A stretch of DNA of 64,000 bases, taken from assembly GCA_029213045.1 (NCBI GenBank), contig JARGPN010000007.1:1-64000 (forward strand), given 5' to 3'. The notes beneath the pieces were generated by a model, which worked only from the letters and a program-made list of their open reading frames with translations, was not told the origin of the DNA and searched no databases. Both the position numbers and the translations under genes were made by a program. Every line of letters begins with the position of its first letter. Position 1 is the stretch's first letter. Below are positions 1-7,297 of this stretch, piece after piece. This stretch comes from Alcanivoracaceae bacterium (GTDB lineage: Bacteria; Pseudomonadota; Gammaproteobacteria; Pseudomonadales; Alcanivoracaceae).

Positions 1-118
1 CGAATATTTCGTAGTTTCGCTCAGCTATAATTCCAACTTTAACGACTTCAAACCATATATCTTCATCTGATTTGTCAATTGTGTTTATTTCAATATAGCC
101 GTTTACATCAGTTCCCAT
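1..118 (-). CDS. Partial cassette gene of unknown function (cut by window edge)
   Basis: A minus-strand reading frame opens with ATG at 118 and runs off the left edge without a stop, giving about 39 residues that start MGTDVNGYIEI. It lies just beyond an attC site, so it is the ninth gene cassette counted from the integrase. The opening recalls small uncharacterised proteins starting MGTDI(N/H)GYIE, but that is recollection only. The missing C-terminus prevents any functional call. Confidence 0.6.
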   Translation of the reverse strand, partial: MGTDVNGYIEINTIDKSDEDIWFEVVKVGIIAERNYEIF

Positions 119-136
119 CTCTATACTCGATTACAT

Positions 137-195
137 TTAACGCCCGCATAAAGCGCGCGAGGCACGAGCGTCGTCTTTGATGCGTTTGTTATGCA
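137..195 (-). repeat. attC recombination site 1
   Basis: The 59-base site runs from TTAACGCC on the left to GTTATGC on the right of the plus strand, the paired outer core motifs of an integron attC. An imperfect inverted repeat (CGCATAAAG near CTTTGATGCG) lies between them. It separates the cut cassette from the SUFU cassette; cassettes read on the minus strand. Confidence 0.75.
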
Positions 196-197
196 TT

Positions 198-758
198 TTA
201 CACCACCGAAGCTCGTTGTACTTCCCAATACTCTAGCTCTGCATCATCAAATTTTTTCTCAAGCGCCTCTAGGTCATGTTGTACCTTGAAGTCACGTTCG
301 GAATTGGTGATTGGGAGTAACCAAGCAACGTGGGCATGAGTGTTATTCAGGGGCAATATTTCAAGAGATTCGCCGAATGGATACGGCAGGGAAATTAGCC
401 AGTTTTCACAGGTAGAACCCTCAAGCCAAGGCTCGCCAATTGGTAACGTATGACCAAAACCTAAATTATGATTCGAATGGTAGTAAGTAACCATTGCCAG
501 CATTTCGACAAGACGGTTTGACTCGATAGGCGAAATAACCACAAACTCATGAAGACCTGAGTCACTATGCTCGATTTCAGATGCACCCACCGAGCAATAA
601 ACCCACATATTGATTTTAGGGCCTGGAGAAAACCTTATCACTTGAAAATCAGGCGCAACCTCTTTGATTGGACCCAGATCCCAAGAAAGCATTTCGAAAT
701 CATGGCCTTCAAAGAATTCCTTGTAATGCTTTGTGATATTTTCGTTAGTAGATTTCAT
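198..758 (-). CDS. SUFU (suppressor of fused) domain cassette protein
   Basis: This 186-residue protein matches the bacterial SUFU domain along most of its length. The signature parts are the LGFGHTLPIGEPW segment, the SLPYPFGESLEILP segment, and the end of the domain in HVAWLLPITNSE. There is no signal peptide or membrane segment, so it should be cytoplasmic. SUFU-type proteins are known as immunity proteins of polymorphic toxin systems, but no toxin is visible here, so an orphan immunity role is inference. It is the only gene in its cassette, flanked by attC sites on both sides. The ATG at 758 has only a weak ribosome site. Confidence 0.8.
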   Translation of the reverse strand: MKSTNENITKHYKEFFEGHDFEMLSWDLGPIKEVAPDFQVIRFSPGPKINMWVYCSVGASEIEHSDSGLHEFVVISPIESNRLVEMLAMVTYYHSNHNLGFGHTLPIGEPWLEGSTCENWLISLPYPFGESLEILPLNNTHAHVAWLLPITNSERDFKVQHDLEALEKKFDDAELEYWEVQRASVV

Positions 759-772
759 GATGCCTTTAATAC

Positions 773-847
773 ATAACGTCCGGCGCAGCGGACAAGTTGT
801 AGCGACGAAGGAGCGAAAACTTGATCCGCCTGCCGCCGCTTGTTAGC
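773..847 (-). repeat. attC recombination site 2
   Basis: The site is bounded by ATAACGTC on the left and TTGTTAGC on the right. The inner arms are GGCGCAGCGGACAAG and CTTGATCCGCCTGCCGCC, which pair with extra unpaired bases as in attC sites. It lies between the SUFU cassette and the next cassette. Confidence 0.8.
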
Positions 848-859
848 TTTCACGGCTCA

Positions 860-1261
860 CTATTTCCACTGCTCTATTGGCGCTTGCAGAAGCCAAATTT
901 CTTTGTCTTCTGTATCGATGTATGTCCCCACAACAGGAACCGTAAGGCTTGCCATTGAACCGTCAGGAAGCTCTTTTCTACGATCCACGCCGAGCAACTG
1001 ATAACTTACGCTCGCGCTCTTGATCGCATTACGCAGATCTTGAGCCGTCTTTACCTGGATATTCCCTTGCTCGCCGGACATATAACCGGGAACAAATCTA
1101 AGTATGCTTTCACTCTCATCAAACTCTACGCACCCGACATCTCGCACTTGGACTCCAGCATCTTGAATGAGCGCCCCCTTAATAGTTTTAGTTGCTAGGA
1201 CTAAACGATAATCAGGCTGAGCCGAGCGGGCTATGTCATCTAGCAAATCGTCTATAACCAC
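860..1261 (-). CDS. Hypothetical cassette protein (133 aa)
   Basis: The product is a 133-residue soluble protein with no family I recognise. It has no signal peptide and no membrane segment. The middle is rich in beta-prone stretches (VRDVGCVEFDESESILRFV) and the C-terminus ends IWLLQAPIEQWK. The GTG start at 1261 is preceded by AGGGG at good spacing, which supports translation. It fills one cassette alone, between attC sites 2 and 3. Its function is unknown. Confidence 0.7.
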   Translation of the reverse strand: MVIDDLLDDIARSAQPDYRLVLATKTIKGALIQDAGVQVRDVGCVEFDESESILRFVPGYMSGEQGNIQVKTAQDLRNAIKSASVSYQLLGVDRRKELPDGSMASLTVPVVGTYIDTEDKEIWLLQAPIEQWK

Positions 1262-1277
1262 CAGATTCCCCTAAAAG

Positions 1278-1335
1278 CTAACGTTGCCAACAGGGGCGCG
1301 CGTAGCGCGTCCCAGCCTGGTTGGCCTTGTTAAGC
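1278..1335 (-). repeat. attC recombination site 3
   Basis: This short attC of 58 bases is bounded by CTAACGTTGCC and GGCCTTGTTAAGC. GCCAACAGG pairs with CCTGGTTGGC with one bulged base, and the centre carries GCGCGCGTAGCGCG. It is similar in design to attC site 7. Confidence 0.85.
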
Positions 1336-1653
1336 GACTTCATGGTCGCCTTCCCAGCTAACTTGTACGGAAAACCCAATAAAGTGCAGGATGACACCTT
1401 CGCCTGGCTCTGCGCCATTGCTGAAAAACTGCTCGCTGCTCTCAAACTCGGTAGCGCCGCCATACTCGCAGCGCCCGAACCTGTGGCCCTTTGAATTTAG
1501 GCCATCGACCAGCTCCTCGACTAATGCAATGAGATGCTTGGAAAGGTGTTCCCTGCCTTTGCTTCTTTCTTGCAGGTATGCAGCGCGAAGATGCTTGTTC
1601 AGCTCCCACTGAAGGTCGAGCATCTCCTCGTAGCTCAGCTGGGCTTGTTGCAT
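1330..1653 (-). CDS. Hypothetical cassette protein (107 aa)
   Basis: The product is a soluble, acidic 107-residue protein I do not recognise. The N-terminal two thirds look helical (SYEEMLDLQWELNKHLRAAY), followed by a region ending ILHFIGFSVQVSW. I chose ATG at 1653 because GGGAG lies upstream at suitable distance; a TTG at 1668 is in frame but falls on that ribosome site. The TAA stop lies inside attC site 3, as is usual for cassette genes. The function is unknown. Confidence 0.65.
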   Translation of the reverse strand: MQQAQLSYEEMLDLQWELNKHLRAAYLQERSKGREHLSKHLIALVEELVDGLNSKGHRFGRCEYGGATEFESSEQFFSNGAEPGEGVILHFIGFSVQVSWEGDHEVA

Positions 1654-1673
1654 CGGGGCCACTCCCAATCTGC

Positions 1674-1746
1674 TTAACGTCCATGCGCAGCGGCGTGCGA
1701 AGCGCGTCCGGCACCGAAGGTGCCTTGCTGCCGCTGCTTGTTAGGT
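1674..1746 (-). repeat. attC recombination site 4
   Basis: The site is bounded by TTAACGTC and GTTAGGT. The arms GCGCAGCGGC and GCCGCTGC and the inner GAAGCGCGTCCGGC segment resemble attC sites 6 and 8, forming a related group within this array. Confidence 0.85.
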
Positions 1747-2115
1747 GCACTCTCGGTCTTCATCGAAACGACCTCGCTTCTCGAAAACCAAAAGCGCCTT
1801 GTTTGCTGCGAAAACAATATTTGACCAAGCCTCGCAAAAGGCTAAATCCCGCTGAGTCCACGTGCAGGGTACAGATTCACAGTTAGCCTCCATAACTTCC
1901 ATCATTTCATTTATCGAAGCCAACTCTTGCTCTGTAAATACGGCTTCCCGGAAGAAAGATAGCCGCTCCTCACCATCGACGTAGTCGTACCAGATATTTA
2001 TAACTTCAGCAGTCCCTATCTCGTCGACGCTTACACCATCACTCAACATCTCCAAGGATTCCATTACCCTGTTCCTAAGACGCTGCAGAATTACCCGATC
2101 GGACACCTCGTCCAT
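1741..2115 (-). CDS. Hypothetical cassette protein (124 aa)
   Basis: This acidic 124-residue protein appears mostly helical and has no signal peptide or membrane segment. A WYDYV motif lies near residue 42 and a tryptophan-containing stretch (TWTQRDLAFCEAW) near residue 85. I do not recognise the family. The small, acidic, soluble form is like many immunity proteins, but that is a weak guess. The last codons and the stop overlap attC site 4. Confidence 0.65.
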   Translation of the reverse strand: MDEVSDRVILQRLRNRVMESLEMLSDGVSVDEIGTAEVINIWYDYVDGEERLSFFREAVFTEQELASINEMMEVMEANCESVPCTWTQRDLAFCEAWSNIVFAANKALLVFEKRGRFDEDRECT

Positions 2116-2122
2116 CCATACA

Positions 2123-2177
2123 CCTAACGCTATGCTCAGCCGGCGCGTCAGCGATCGGCTGCAGTTTATTGTTATAT
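2123..2177 (-). repeat. attC recombination site 5
   Basis: This compact 55-base site is bounded by CCTAACGC and GTTATAT. The inner part contains CAGCCGGCGCGTCAGCGATCGGCTG, in which CAGCCG pairs with CGGCTG. It separates the fourth and fifth cassettes counted from the left. Confidence 0.7.
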
Positions 2178-2570
2178 CTCGACAACATCCGCACCCGTGG
2201 CGAGATTACTCACTTGTACGTAAGGCATTAGTTTTGAATCAATCTCTACAAGCGCTCCCGTACCCGTAATGGTTACTTTGAGCCTCTGCCCAATAGGAAG
2301 GTAGACAACACTATTGGCTCCTGTTGCCGAGATAGAGCCTCCTTCATACCATGAACCACTGATACCTACTTTTACCGCCACGTGAGTACCTGTGCCAGAT
2401 ACCTTAAGCGTAGATTCTGGTGTCTTCTCGTTTGCCGCTACTCTTTGGACAGGAGCGTTAGACGCATTCGAAAAAGCAACTATTGGGACTGGTTTTAACC
2501 AAGCCAGTAGAGCGACTCCGACTCCTATGATCGCAACGCCCAGTGCTGCAACTTCTATCTTCCTTGGCAC
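2172..2570 (-). CDS. Membrane-anchored hypothetical cassette protein (132 aa)
   Basis: An N-terminal hydrophobic helix at about residues 7-26 would anchor the protein in the inner membrane. The remaining 100 residues, rich in Gly, Ser, Thr and Val, look like a beta-rich domain facing the periplasm. I recognise no family. The GTG start at 2570 follows AAGGAGAG at good spacing, a strong ribosome site for a cassette gene. The TAA stop lies within attC site 5. Confidence 0.65.
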   Translation of the reverse strand: MPRKIEVAALGVAIIGVGVALLAWLKPVPIVAFSNASNAPVQRVAANEKTPESTLKVSGTGTHVAVKVGISGSWYEGGSISATGANSVVYLPIGQRLKVTITGTGALVEIDSKLMPYVQVSNLATGADVVEI

Positions 2571-2586
2571 CTGACTCTCCTTAGAT

Positions 2587-2659
2587 ATAACGCTCTACTC
2601 AGCCGGCGCACGAAGTGCGTCCGGGCCCGAAGGGCCTTTACTGGCGCTGCTTGTTAAGT
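2587..2659 (-). repeat. attC recombination site 6
   Basis: The site is bounded by ATAACGC and GTTAAGT. The centre holds GCACGAAGTGCGTCC and GGGCCCGAAGGGCC, and the outer arms CAGCCGGCG and CTGGCGCTG pair imperfectly. It closely resembles attC site 4. The upstream cassette gene is translated into this site. Confidence 0.85.
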
Positions 2660-2976
2660 GACTCCAGCAGCCTTTGGGCCGCCACCCTATTTATTCTGTC
2701 CTGTGCTGTTGCCTGTGCCCATGGCTCGTTGAGCACCCACGCGGGCGGCATCTTTTCTTGGCTGACACTCGCCAAAACCAAGGAAAGTCGAGCATCCGTG
2801 TCGGATGGATCGATCCCGAGGAGCTCCATTGCAATCTCATACGCAAGCACAAAATCACCTTTCTCTGCCGCAGAAGCATACTCCATTCGCAGTTCGTCCC
2901 ACCGCGTATCCATCCCCTCAGCCATCACTCCAGGGGCCAAGGAAAACAGCAGTATCAGCGTTGTGAGTCTCTTCAT
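2638..2976 (-). CDS. Secreted hypothetical cassette protein with TPR-like helices
   Basis: The 112-residue product begins MKRLTTLILLFSLAPGVMA, a clear Sec signal peptide with likely cleavage after about residue 19. The mature part contains SAAEKGDFVLAYEIAMELLG, which resembles one TPR or Sel1-like helix pair. No further family is recognisable. The ATG at 2976 is preferred over an in-frame GTG at 2985. The last codons, for SLNKQRQ, lie inside attC site 6, so the C-terminus is encoded by the recombination site. Confidence 0.65.
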   Translation of the reverse strand: MKRLTTLILLFSLAPGVMAEGMDTRWDELRMEYASAAEKGDFVLAYEIAMELLGIDPSDTDARLSLVLASVSQEKMPPAWVLNEPWAQATAQDRINRVAAQRLLESLNKQRQ

Positions 2977-2985
2977 GGTTACCAC

Positions 2986-3043
2986 TTAACGTCGCAAACA
3001 GGGGCTCGCGTAGCGAGCCCATGCCTGCTTTGCCTTGTTAGGA
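2986..3043 (-). repeat. attC recombination site 7
   Basis: This 58-base site is bounded by TTAACGTCGC and TTGTTAGGA. GCAAACAGGGGCTCGC and GCGAGCCCATGCCTGCTTTGC pair with short bulges. It has the same design as attC site 3. Confidence 0.85.
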
Positions 3044-3051
3044 GTCGAACT

Positions 3052-3735
3052 TTAATCATAATTATCAAACCACTGACATTTTAGGTCCGGCCTAATGACC
3101 TTAAGCTGGTCGAAACTGCTTTTTGGGGCAAATCTTGCTACAGAGAAGTACTTTAGCTTCGGGTTGCTCGCAACATAATCAAGCTTCTTATCCTTGAGCT
3201 GCACGGAGGACATAAAAAGGGCCTCAAGTTCAGGCATATTAGAAAACGGATCCAGTGAATCGACTTTTTGCTTTGTCCATATGTCTCCCTCCACTCCAAG
3301 GGCAACCAAGTTCCTTGCGCCCTTAAGAAACCAATAATCAGTGATCTCTTTTGACTCCGTTATCCAAAGCTTCTTTAAGCTTGGCATATCCTTAAGTCTG
3401 TCTAGACCCTCGCAAAGCTTGCACTTAACCAAAGCCAGATATCTCAAGTTGGGCAAGCGCTCCAGTCTTCCGATGTCCTCGACCTCAACCTTTGAGAGGA
3501 CCAGACTATCAAGGGTCTTTAGACGGCATATTTCATCAAGCAAGGAATCATTAACGGACGTGGCTGTTAAATGCTCCACATTCTCAAGCTGTCCAATTCC
3601 AATGTGAGAGTTCTGCTTTCTCCAAAAATTAAGATATTTAATTTCTTTTGGGACGTCCGCGCTGCGACGATACAAGTCCTTGTGGTGATACCTCTCACGA
3701 TATATGTCATGTGACTCTGCATCGGACGCTGACAT
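3052..3735 (-). CDS. Leucine-rich-repeat cassette protein
   Basis: The 227-residue protein carries a run of short leucine-rich repeats from about residue 50 to 205. Units include LENVEHLTAT, LKTLDSLVLSKV, LPNLRYLALVKC, MPSLKKLWITES and MPELEALFMSS. There is no signal peptide, so the repeats should work in the cytoplasm, most likely as a protein-binding surface. The ATG at 3735 is preceded by AGGAG, supplied by the GTTAGGAG edge of attC site 8. Its partner is unknown. Confidence 0.75.
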   Translation of the reverse strand: MSASDAESHDIYRERYHHKDLYRRSADVPKEIKYLNFWRKQNSHIGIGQLENVEHLTATSVNDSLLDEICRLKTLDSLVLSKVEVEDIGRLERLPNLRYLALVKCKLCEGLDRLKDMPSLKKLWITESKEITDYWFLKGARNLVALGVEGDIWTKQKVDSLDPFSNMPELEALFMSSVQLKDKKLDYVASNPKLKYFSVARFAPKSSFDQLKVIRPDLKCQWFDNYD

Positions 3736-3742
3736 GCCAACT

Positions 3743-3817
3743 CCTAACGATTAGCGCAGCGGCGAGCGGTAGCGAGTCCGGCGACCACAGGGAGCAAAAT
3801 GCCGCTGCTTGTTATGT
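3743..3817 (-). repeat. attC recombination site 8
   Basis: The site is bounded by CCTAACGA and GTTATGT. The arms GCGCAGCGGC and GCCGCTGC pair, and an inner GCGAGCGGTAGCGAGTCCGGC segment is present. It separates the LRR cassette from the integrase-proximal cassette. Confidence 0.8.
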
Positions 3818-3857
3818 ATATCCATCACCGCGCCGCCTTCCTCTACCTAGATTTCGC

Positions 3858-4157
3858 TCATAAGGTTTTTGGCAGCAGCCCCAACATTAATAGAAATAAT
3901 ATCAGAATGATGAATATCCTTTGGAGTTTCAGCCAAATCAAGAGCCTGCGATCACTGATTTCGTGCCATCTTGAAGACCGCATACAGAAACCCAATACGG
4001 CAATATTCCTTTTATTTAGTGAAAACTTCGATGATAGATAAATTCTTGAATGAATATCGGGGTGTAGCTTACGCAGCCGAATTTTAGAAAGCGCCCCGAA
4101 TATCACACCGAGAGCCCACACACCCAAATACGCGATTATCCAAATGGGTTCGCTCAT
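3858..4157 (-). CDS. Small membrane protein, first cassette next to the integrase
   Basis: This 99-residue protein has two hydrophobic segments, at about residues 4-24 (PIWIIAYLGVWALGVIFGAL) and 77-95 (IFIILILFLLMLGLL). The stretch between them is basic and contains SRWHEISDRR. I recognise no family. ATG codons at 4160 and 4157 are adjacent; 4157 has the better spacing from GGTGGAG. As the cassette closest to attI it should be the best expressed and the most recently acquired, by the known behaviour of integrons. Confidence 0.6.
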   Translation of the reverse strand: MSEPIWIIAYLGVWALGVIFGALSKIRLRKLHPDIHSRIYLSSKFSLNKRNIAVLGFCMRSSRWHEISDRRLLIWLKLQRIFIILILFLLMLGLLPKTL

Positions 4158-4177
4158 CATGCGCTCCACCACCTGCT

Positions 4178-4260
4178 ATACATAACAGTGATTAGATAGC
4201 CGTCTTCGATAATGCAAAAAAGAAGAAGGCTTTTAAATACGCAGTGCGTTTTTTATGCAT
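4178..4260. other. Probable attI site and cassette insertion boundary
   Basis: The minus strand reads GTTATG at 4186-4181, the core at which the first cassette joins the platform. The bases rightward to about 4260 should be the attI side, because they lie between the first cassette and the integrase gene and contain no attC-type paired arms. The outer limit is inferred, since attI sequences are poorly conserved among chromosomal integrons. Confidence 0.5.
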
Positions 4261-4346
4261 TGAAAAATTCAAATCAGATCAATACGTTGCCCGTGCACCA
4301 TCGAACCAATTCTTTATAACACGCACAGCGTTGCTCGCAAATCATT

Positions 4347-4366
4347 TATACTGTACAAATAGACAG
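4347..4366 (+). promoter_or_regulatory. LexA (SOS) box overlapping a -10 element of intI
   Basis: Positions 4351-4366 read CTGTACAAATAGACAG, a 16-base CTGT-N8-ACAG match to the gammaproteobacterial LexA operator. A candidate -10 hexamer TATACT (4347-4352) overlaps its left end, so LexA binding would block polymerase. No good -35 element was found. The box lies about 35 bases upstream of the intI start codon. Confidence 0.8.
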
Positions 4367-4400
4367 TGCATGTTTTTAAGTGATATTAGGGAGCAATCAC

Positions 4401-5399
4401 ATGGCGGAAGGGAAACCAAAACTGCGCGATCAGTTTCTTACTGTGACGCGCACGGCGCATTATAGTCGCCGCACTGAAAAGACTTATTGGCATTGGATTG
4501 TTCGCTATATTCGTTTTCACGGAAAAACACACCCTCTAGAAATGAATGAAAAGCATGTGAGCGAATTTTTGACATGGCTGGCATGCGACAGAAATGTTGC
4601 CAGAGCCACGCAGGATATTGCGCTGAATGCGCTGGTGTTTTTGTATAAGAAAGTATTGCTGTGCCCGCTTGGCGATGTTCAAAACGTAACGCGCTCTCGG
4701 CGCCCGCGAAAGCTGCCGACGGTTTTTACGCACGAGGAGGCAATGCGGGTAATTTCTGGTTTAGCTCCGCCTTATGATTTGATTGCGTCACTGATGTACG
4801 GAGCGGGGTTGCGCGTTACAGAGGCCGCGCGGTTACGCATTAAAGATATCGATTTTGCCAATAACTTAATTGTTGTGCGCGATGGCAAGGGCAATAAAGA
4901 TCGGACTACGCTGTTGCCAGACCCCATTCGCAGTACATTGCGTGAACGCATTGTGCAGCGCAGTCGCGCCATGCAGGCATTAGCAACGCATCAACGCACG
5001 CCCGTTATTTTGCCCTATGCGCTTGAGCGGAAGTATCCGCAACTCTCTACTTCTGTTTCTTGGCAATGGTTATTTCCATCTAGCGGTGTTTGCCTGAATG
5101 ATCGTGGCAAAACCGTTCAGTATCACTTGCATGTAACGGCCGTTCAGAAAAAAGTTCGGGCGGCGGTGCGCAGCGTTGGCATTGACCGAATTGCCGGGTG
5201 CCATACGTTTCGACACACCTTTGCTACTGAGTTGCTAAAACGCGGAACAGATATTCGTACGGTGCAAGAACTGCTTGGACATAGCGACATTCGCACTACG
5301 CAGATTTATACCCATGTATTAGGCGAGCGTCATGCTGGCACGCGAAGCCCGCTTGGGGATGTTCAAGAAAAGGCTGCAAAGTATTGCGCGGCCGCCTAA
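4401..5399 (+). CDS. intI: Integron integrase IntI (tyrosine recombinase)
   Basis: The 332-residue enzyme recombines attC and attI sites to capture and shuffle cassettes. The SAM-like N-terminal domain is followed by the catalytic domain with Arg138 (GAGLRVTEAARLR), His268 and Arg271 (HTFRHTF), His294 (LGHSDIRTTQ) and nucleophile Tyr303. The insertion that marks IntI among tyrosine recombinases is present as ALERKYPQLSTSVSWQWLFP. I chose ATG 4401 because AGGGAG stands 8 bases upstream; the in-frame GTG at 4380 has no such site. It is divergent from the cassettes, the classic layout. All catalytic residues are intact. Confidence 0.96.
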   Translation: MAEGKPKLRDQFLTVTRTAHYSRRTEKTYWHWIVRYIRFHGKTHPLEMNEKHVSEFLTWLACDRNVARATQDIALNALVFLYKKVLLCPLGDVQNVTRSRRPRKLPTVFTHEEAMRVISGLAPPYDLIASLMYGAGLRVTEAARLRIKDIDFANNLIVVRDGKGNKDRTTLLPDPIRSTLRERIVQRSRAMQALATHQRTPVILPYALERKYPQLSTSVSWQWLFPSSGVCLNDRGKTVQYHLHVTAVQKKVRAAVRSVGIDRIAGCHTFRHTFATELLKRGTDIRTVQELLGHSDIRTTQIYTHVLGERHAGTRSPLGDVQEKAAKYCAAA

Positions 5400-5401
5400 T
5401 A

Positions 5402-5437
5402 AAAAAGCCCGCACCTTTTACAAGGCACGGGCTTTTT
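5402..5437. terminator. Bidirectional terminator between intI and amtB
   Basis: AAAAAGCCCG and CGGGCTTTTT form a hairpin flanked by A and T runs, so it can stop transcription from both sides. It starts just after the intI stop and lies 31 bases from the amtB stop; the two genes converge here. Confidence 0.9.
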
Positions 5438-5467
5438 ACACACACTGAATATGTTTACTGCGCTGGA

Positions 5468-6754
5468 TTAAATATCGTAGCCGCGCTCTTCGTGCAGAAC
5501 GATATCCAAGCCTTGTGTTTCTTGCTCCACATTGACGCGCAGCGCGGCAAATAGGGCGACCAGTTTCAACAACACCCAGGTGACGACGCCGGTGTATACG
5601 GCAGTAGCCACAACGCCGAGTGCTTGCACGCCGAGCTGATCAATAAAACCGTATTCGGCTTTAGCGAACCCGAAACCCGAGAAGGCGCCGAGTTCGGTGC
5701 TAGCAAATACTGCCGCGAGTAGCGTGCCGAGAATGCCGCCCACGCCGTGCACGGGGAACACGTCGAGTGAATCATCAATGTGTAATTTTTGTTTGATGAA
5801 AATCACCATATAAAAGCAAATGATGCCCGCTGCTGCGCCGATGACTAAAGCGCCGCCTGGGCCGACATAGCCGGATGCGGGGGTGATGGTGCCGAGCCCG
5901 GCGACCATGCCAGTGACAAGACCAAGTGCTGACGGCTTGCCGAATTTTTTCCATTCAATGGCCATCCACGATAGCGACCCTGCAGCAGCGGAGATATGCG
6001 TGACGAACATGGCCATAGCCGCATCGCCGTTAGCGGCAACGGCGGAGCCGCCGTTAAAACCAAACCAACCCACCCAGAGCATGCCTGCGCCGGTAACGGT
6101 CATGGTCATGTTGTGCGGGCGCATGGCGTGGCCAGGGAAGCCGTTGCGATTGCCAAGCACCATGGCCGCCACTAACGCGGCCACACCTGCGGTGATATGC
6201 ACAACGGTGCCGCCGGCAAAATCATACAGACCCATTTCTGCGAGCCAACCGCCGCCCCACACCCAATGACACACGGGCACGTACACGGCGAGCATCCACA
6301 ACGCAGAAAACGCGAGCATTGGACCAAAGCGCATGCGCTCAGCGAACGCACCCACAATCAGTGCGGGGGTAATAATCGCGAAGGTCATTTGGAAGAGTCC
6401 GTGGAGGACGGTGGGCAAGGTGCCGGTCATGCTGTCGCGGCCAATGCCGTCGAACATAACCCAGTCCAAACCGCCGATGAAGGCGTTGTAGCTACCGCCG
6501 TCGGAAAACGCCAAGGAGTAACCCACAATCAGCCATAACAATGACACGATGCAGGTGATGGCAAAGCATTGCATGAGCACGGACAAGACGTTTTTGCCAC
6601 GCACCAAGCCACCGTAAAACAATCCGAGGCCGGGCAATGTCATAAATAACACTAAGGCCGTGGAGGTTAGAATCCACGCTGTGTCACCGGTATCTAACGT
6701 ATCCGCGTGAGCGAATGCGGGCAGCATCGCTGCCAAAGCAATGAGTTTTTTCAT
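5468..6754 (-). CDS. amtB: Ammonium transporter AmtB
   Basis: The 428-residue inner-membrane protein begins with a signal peptide (MKKLIALAAMLPAFAHA) and has the usual 11 hydrophobic segments of the Amt family. Family motifs are present: GLGLFYGGLVR in helix 1, the first pore histidine in YDFAGGTVVHITAG and the second in DVFPVHGVGGILG. The C-terminal tail VLHEERGYDI is the conserved part that contacts PII protein. It follows glnK by 58 bases on the same strand, the standard glnK-amtB operon. The role is uptake of ammonium at low supply. Confidence 0.97.
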   Translation of the reverse strand: MKKLIALAAMLPAFAHADTLDTGDTAWILTSTALVLFMTLPGLGLFYGGLVRGKNVLSVLMQCFAITCIVSLLWLIVGYSLAFSDGGSYNAFIGGLDWVMFDGIGRDSMTGTLPTVLHGLFQMTFAIITPALIVGAFAERMRFGPMLAFSALWMLAVYVPVCHWVWGGGWLAEMGLYDFAGGTVVHITAGVAALVAAMVLGNRNGFPGHAMRPHNMTMTVTGAGMLWVGWFGFNGGSAVAANGDAAMAMFVTHISAAAGSLSWMAIEWKKFGKPSALGLVTGMVAGLGTITPASGYVGPGGALVIGAAAGIICFYMVIFIKQKLHIDDSLDVFPVHGVGGILGTLLAAVFASTELGAFSGFGFAKAEYGFIDQLGVQALGVVATAVYTGVVTWVLLKLVALFAALRVNVEQETQGLDIVLHEERGYDI

Positions 6755-6812
6755 GTCGGGGGAATCCTTACTGTATTGCGCGACGGTGCTAATTCACGGT
6801 TAAACGATGTGG

Positions 6813-7187
<375 letters not shown>

Positions 7188-7218
7188 TCATCTGACATAT
7201 TGCGCACCGATTTAGAGC

Positions 7219-7235
7219 ATGCAGGAATAGCGCCA
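7219..7235 (-). promoter_or_regulatory. Sigma54 (-24/-12) promoter for glnK-amtB
   Basis: The minus strand reads TGGCGCTATTCCTGCAT, with the GG and GC doublets exactly 10 bases apart as sigma54 promoters require. The predicted transcription start is near 7208, about 57 bases before the glnK ATG. glnK is a standard sigma54/NtrC target, which raises confidence. Confidence 0.8.
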
Positions 7236-7297
7236 ACCCGCGAAGCCCTTGTTAACTGGGGCTTGCGGGGGATTTTTAGGGGAAAGAAGACAGAAAA

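Noticed and set aside
4190-4400. Promoter for the cassette array (Pc) on the minus strand
   Set aside because: Such a promoter is expected near here, but no -35/-10 pair with proper spacing was convincing.
7242-7266. AAGCCC/GGGCTT dyad between glnK and the metallo-hydrolase as a terminator
   Set aside because: No T run follows on either strand and it lies inside the enhancer-promoter region of glnK.
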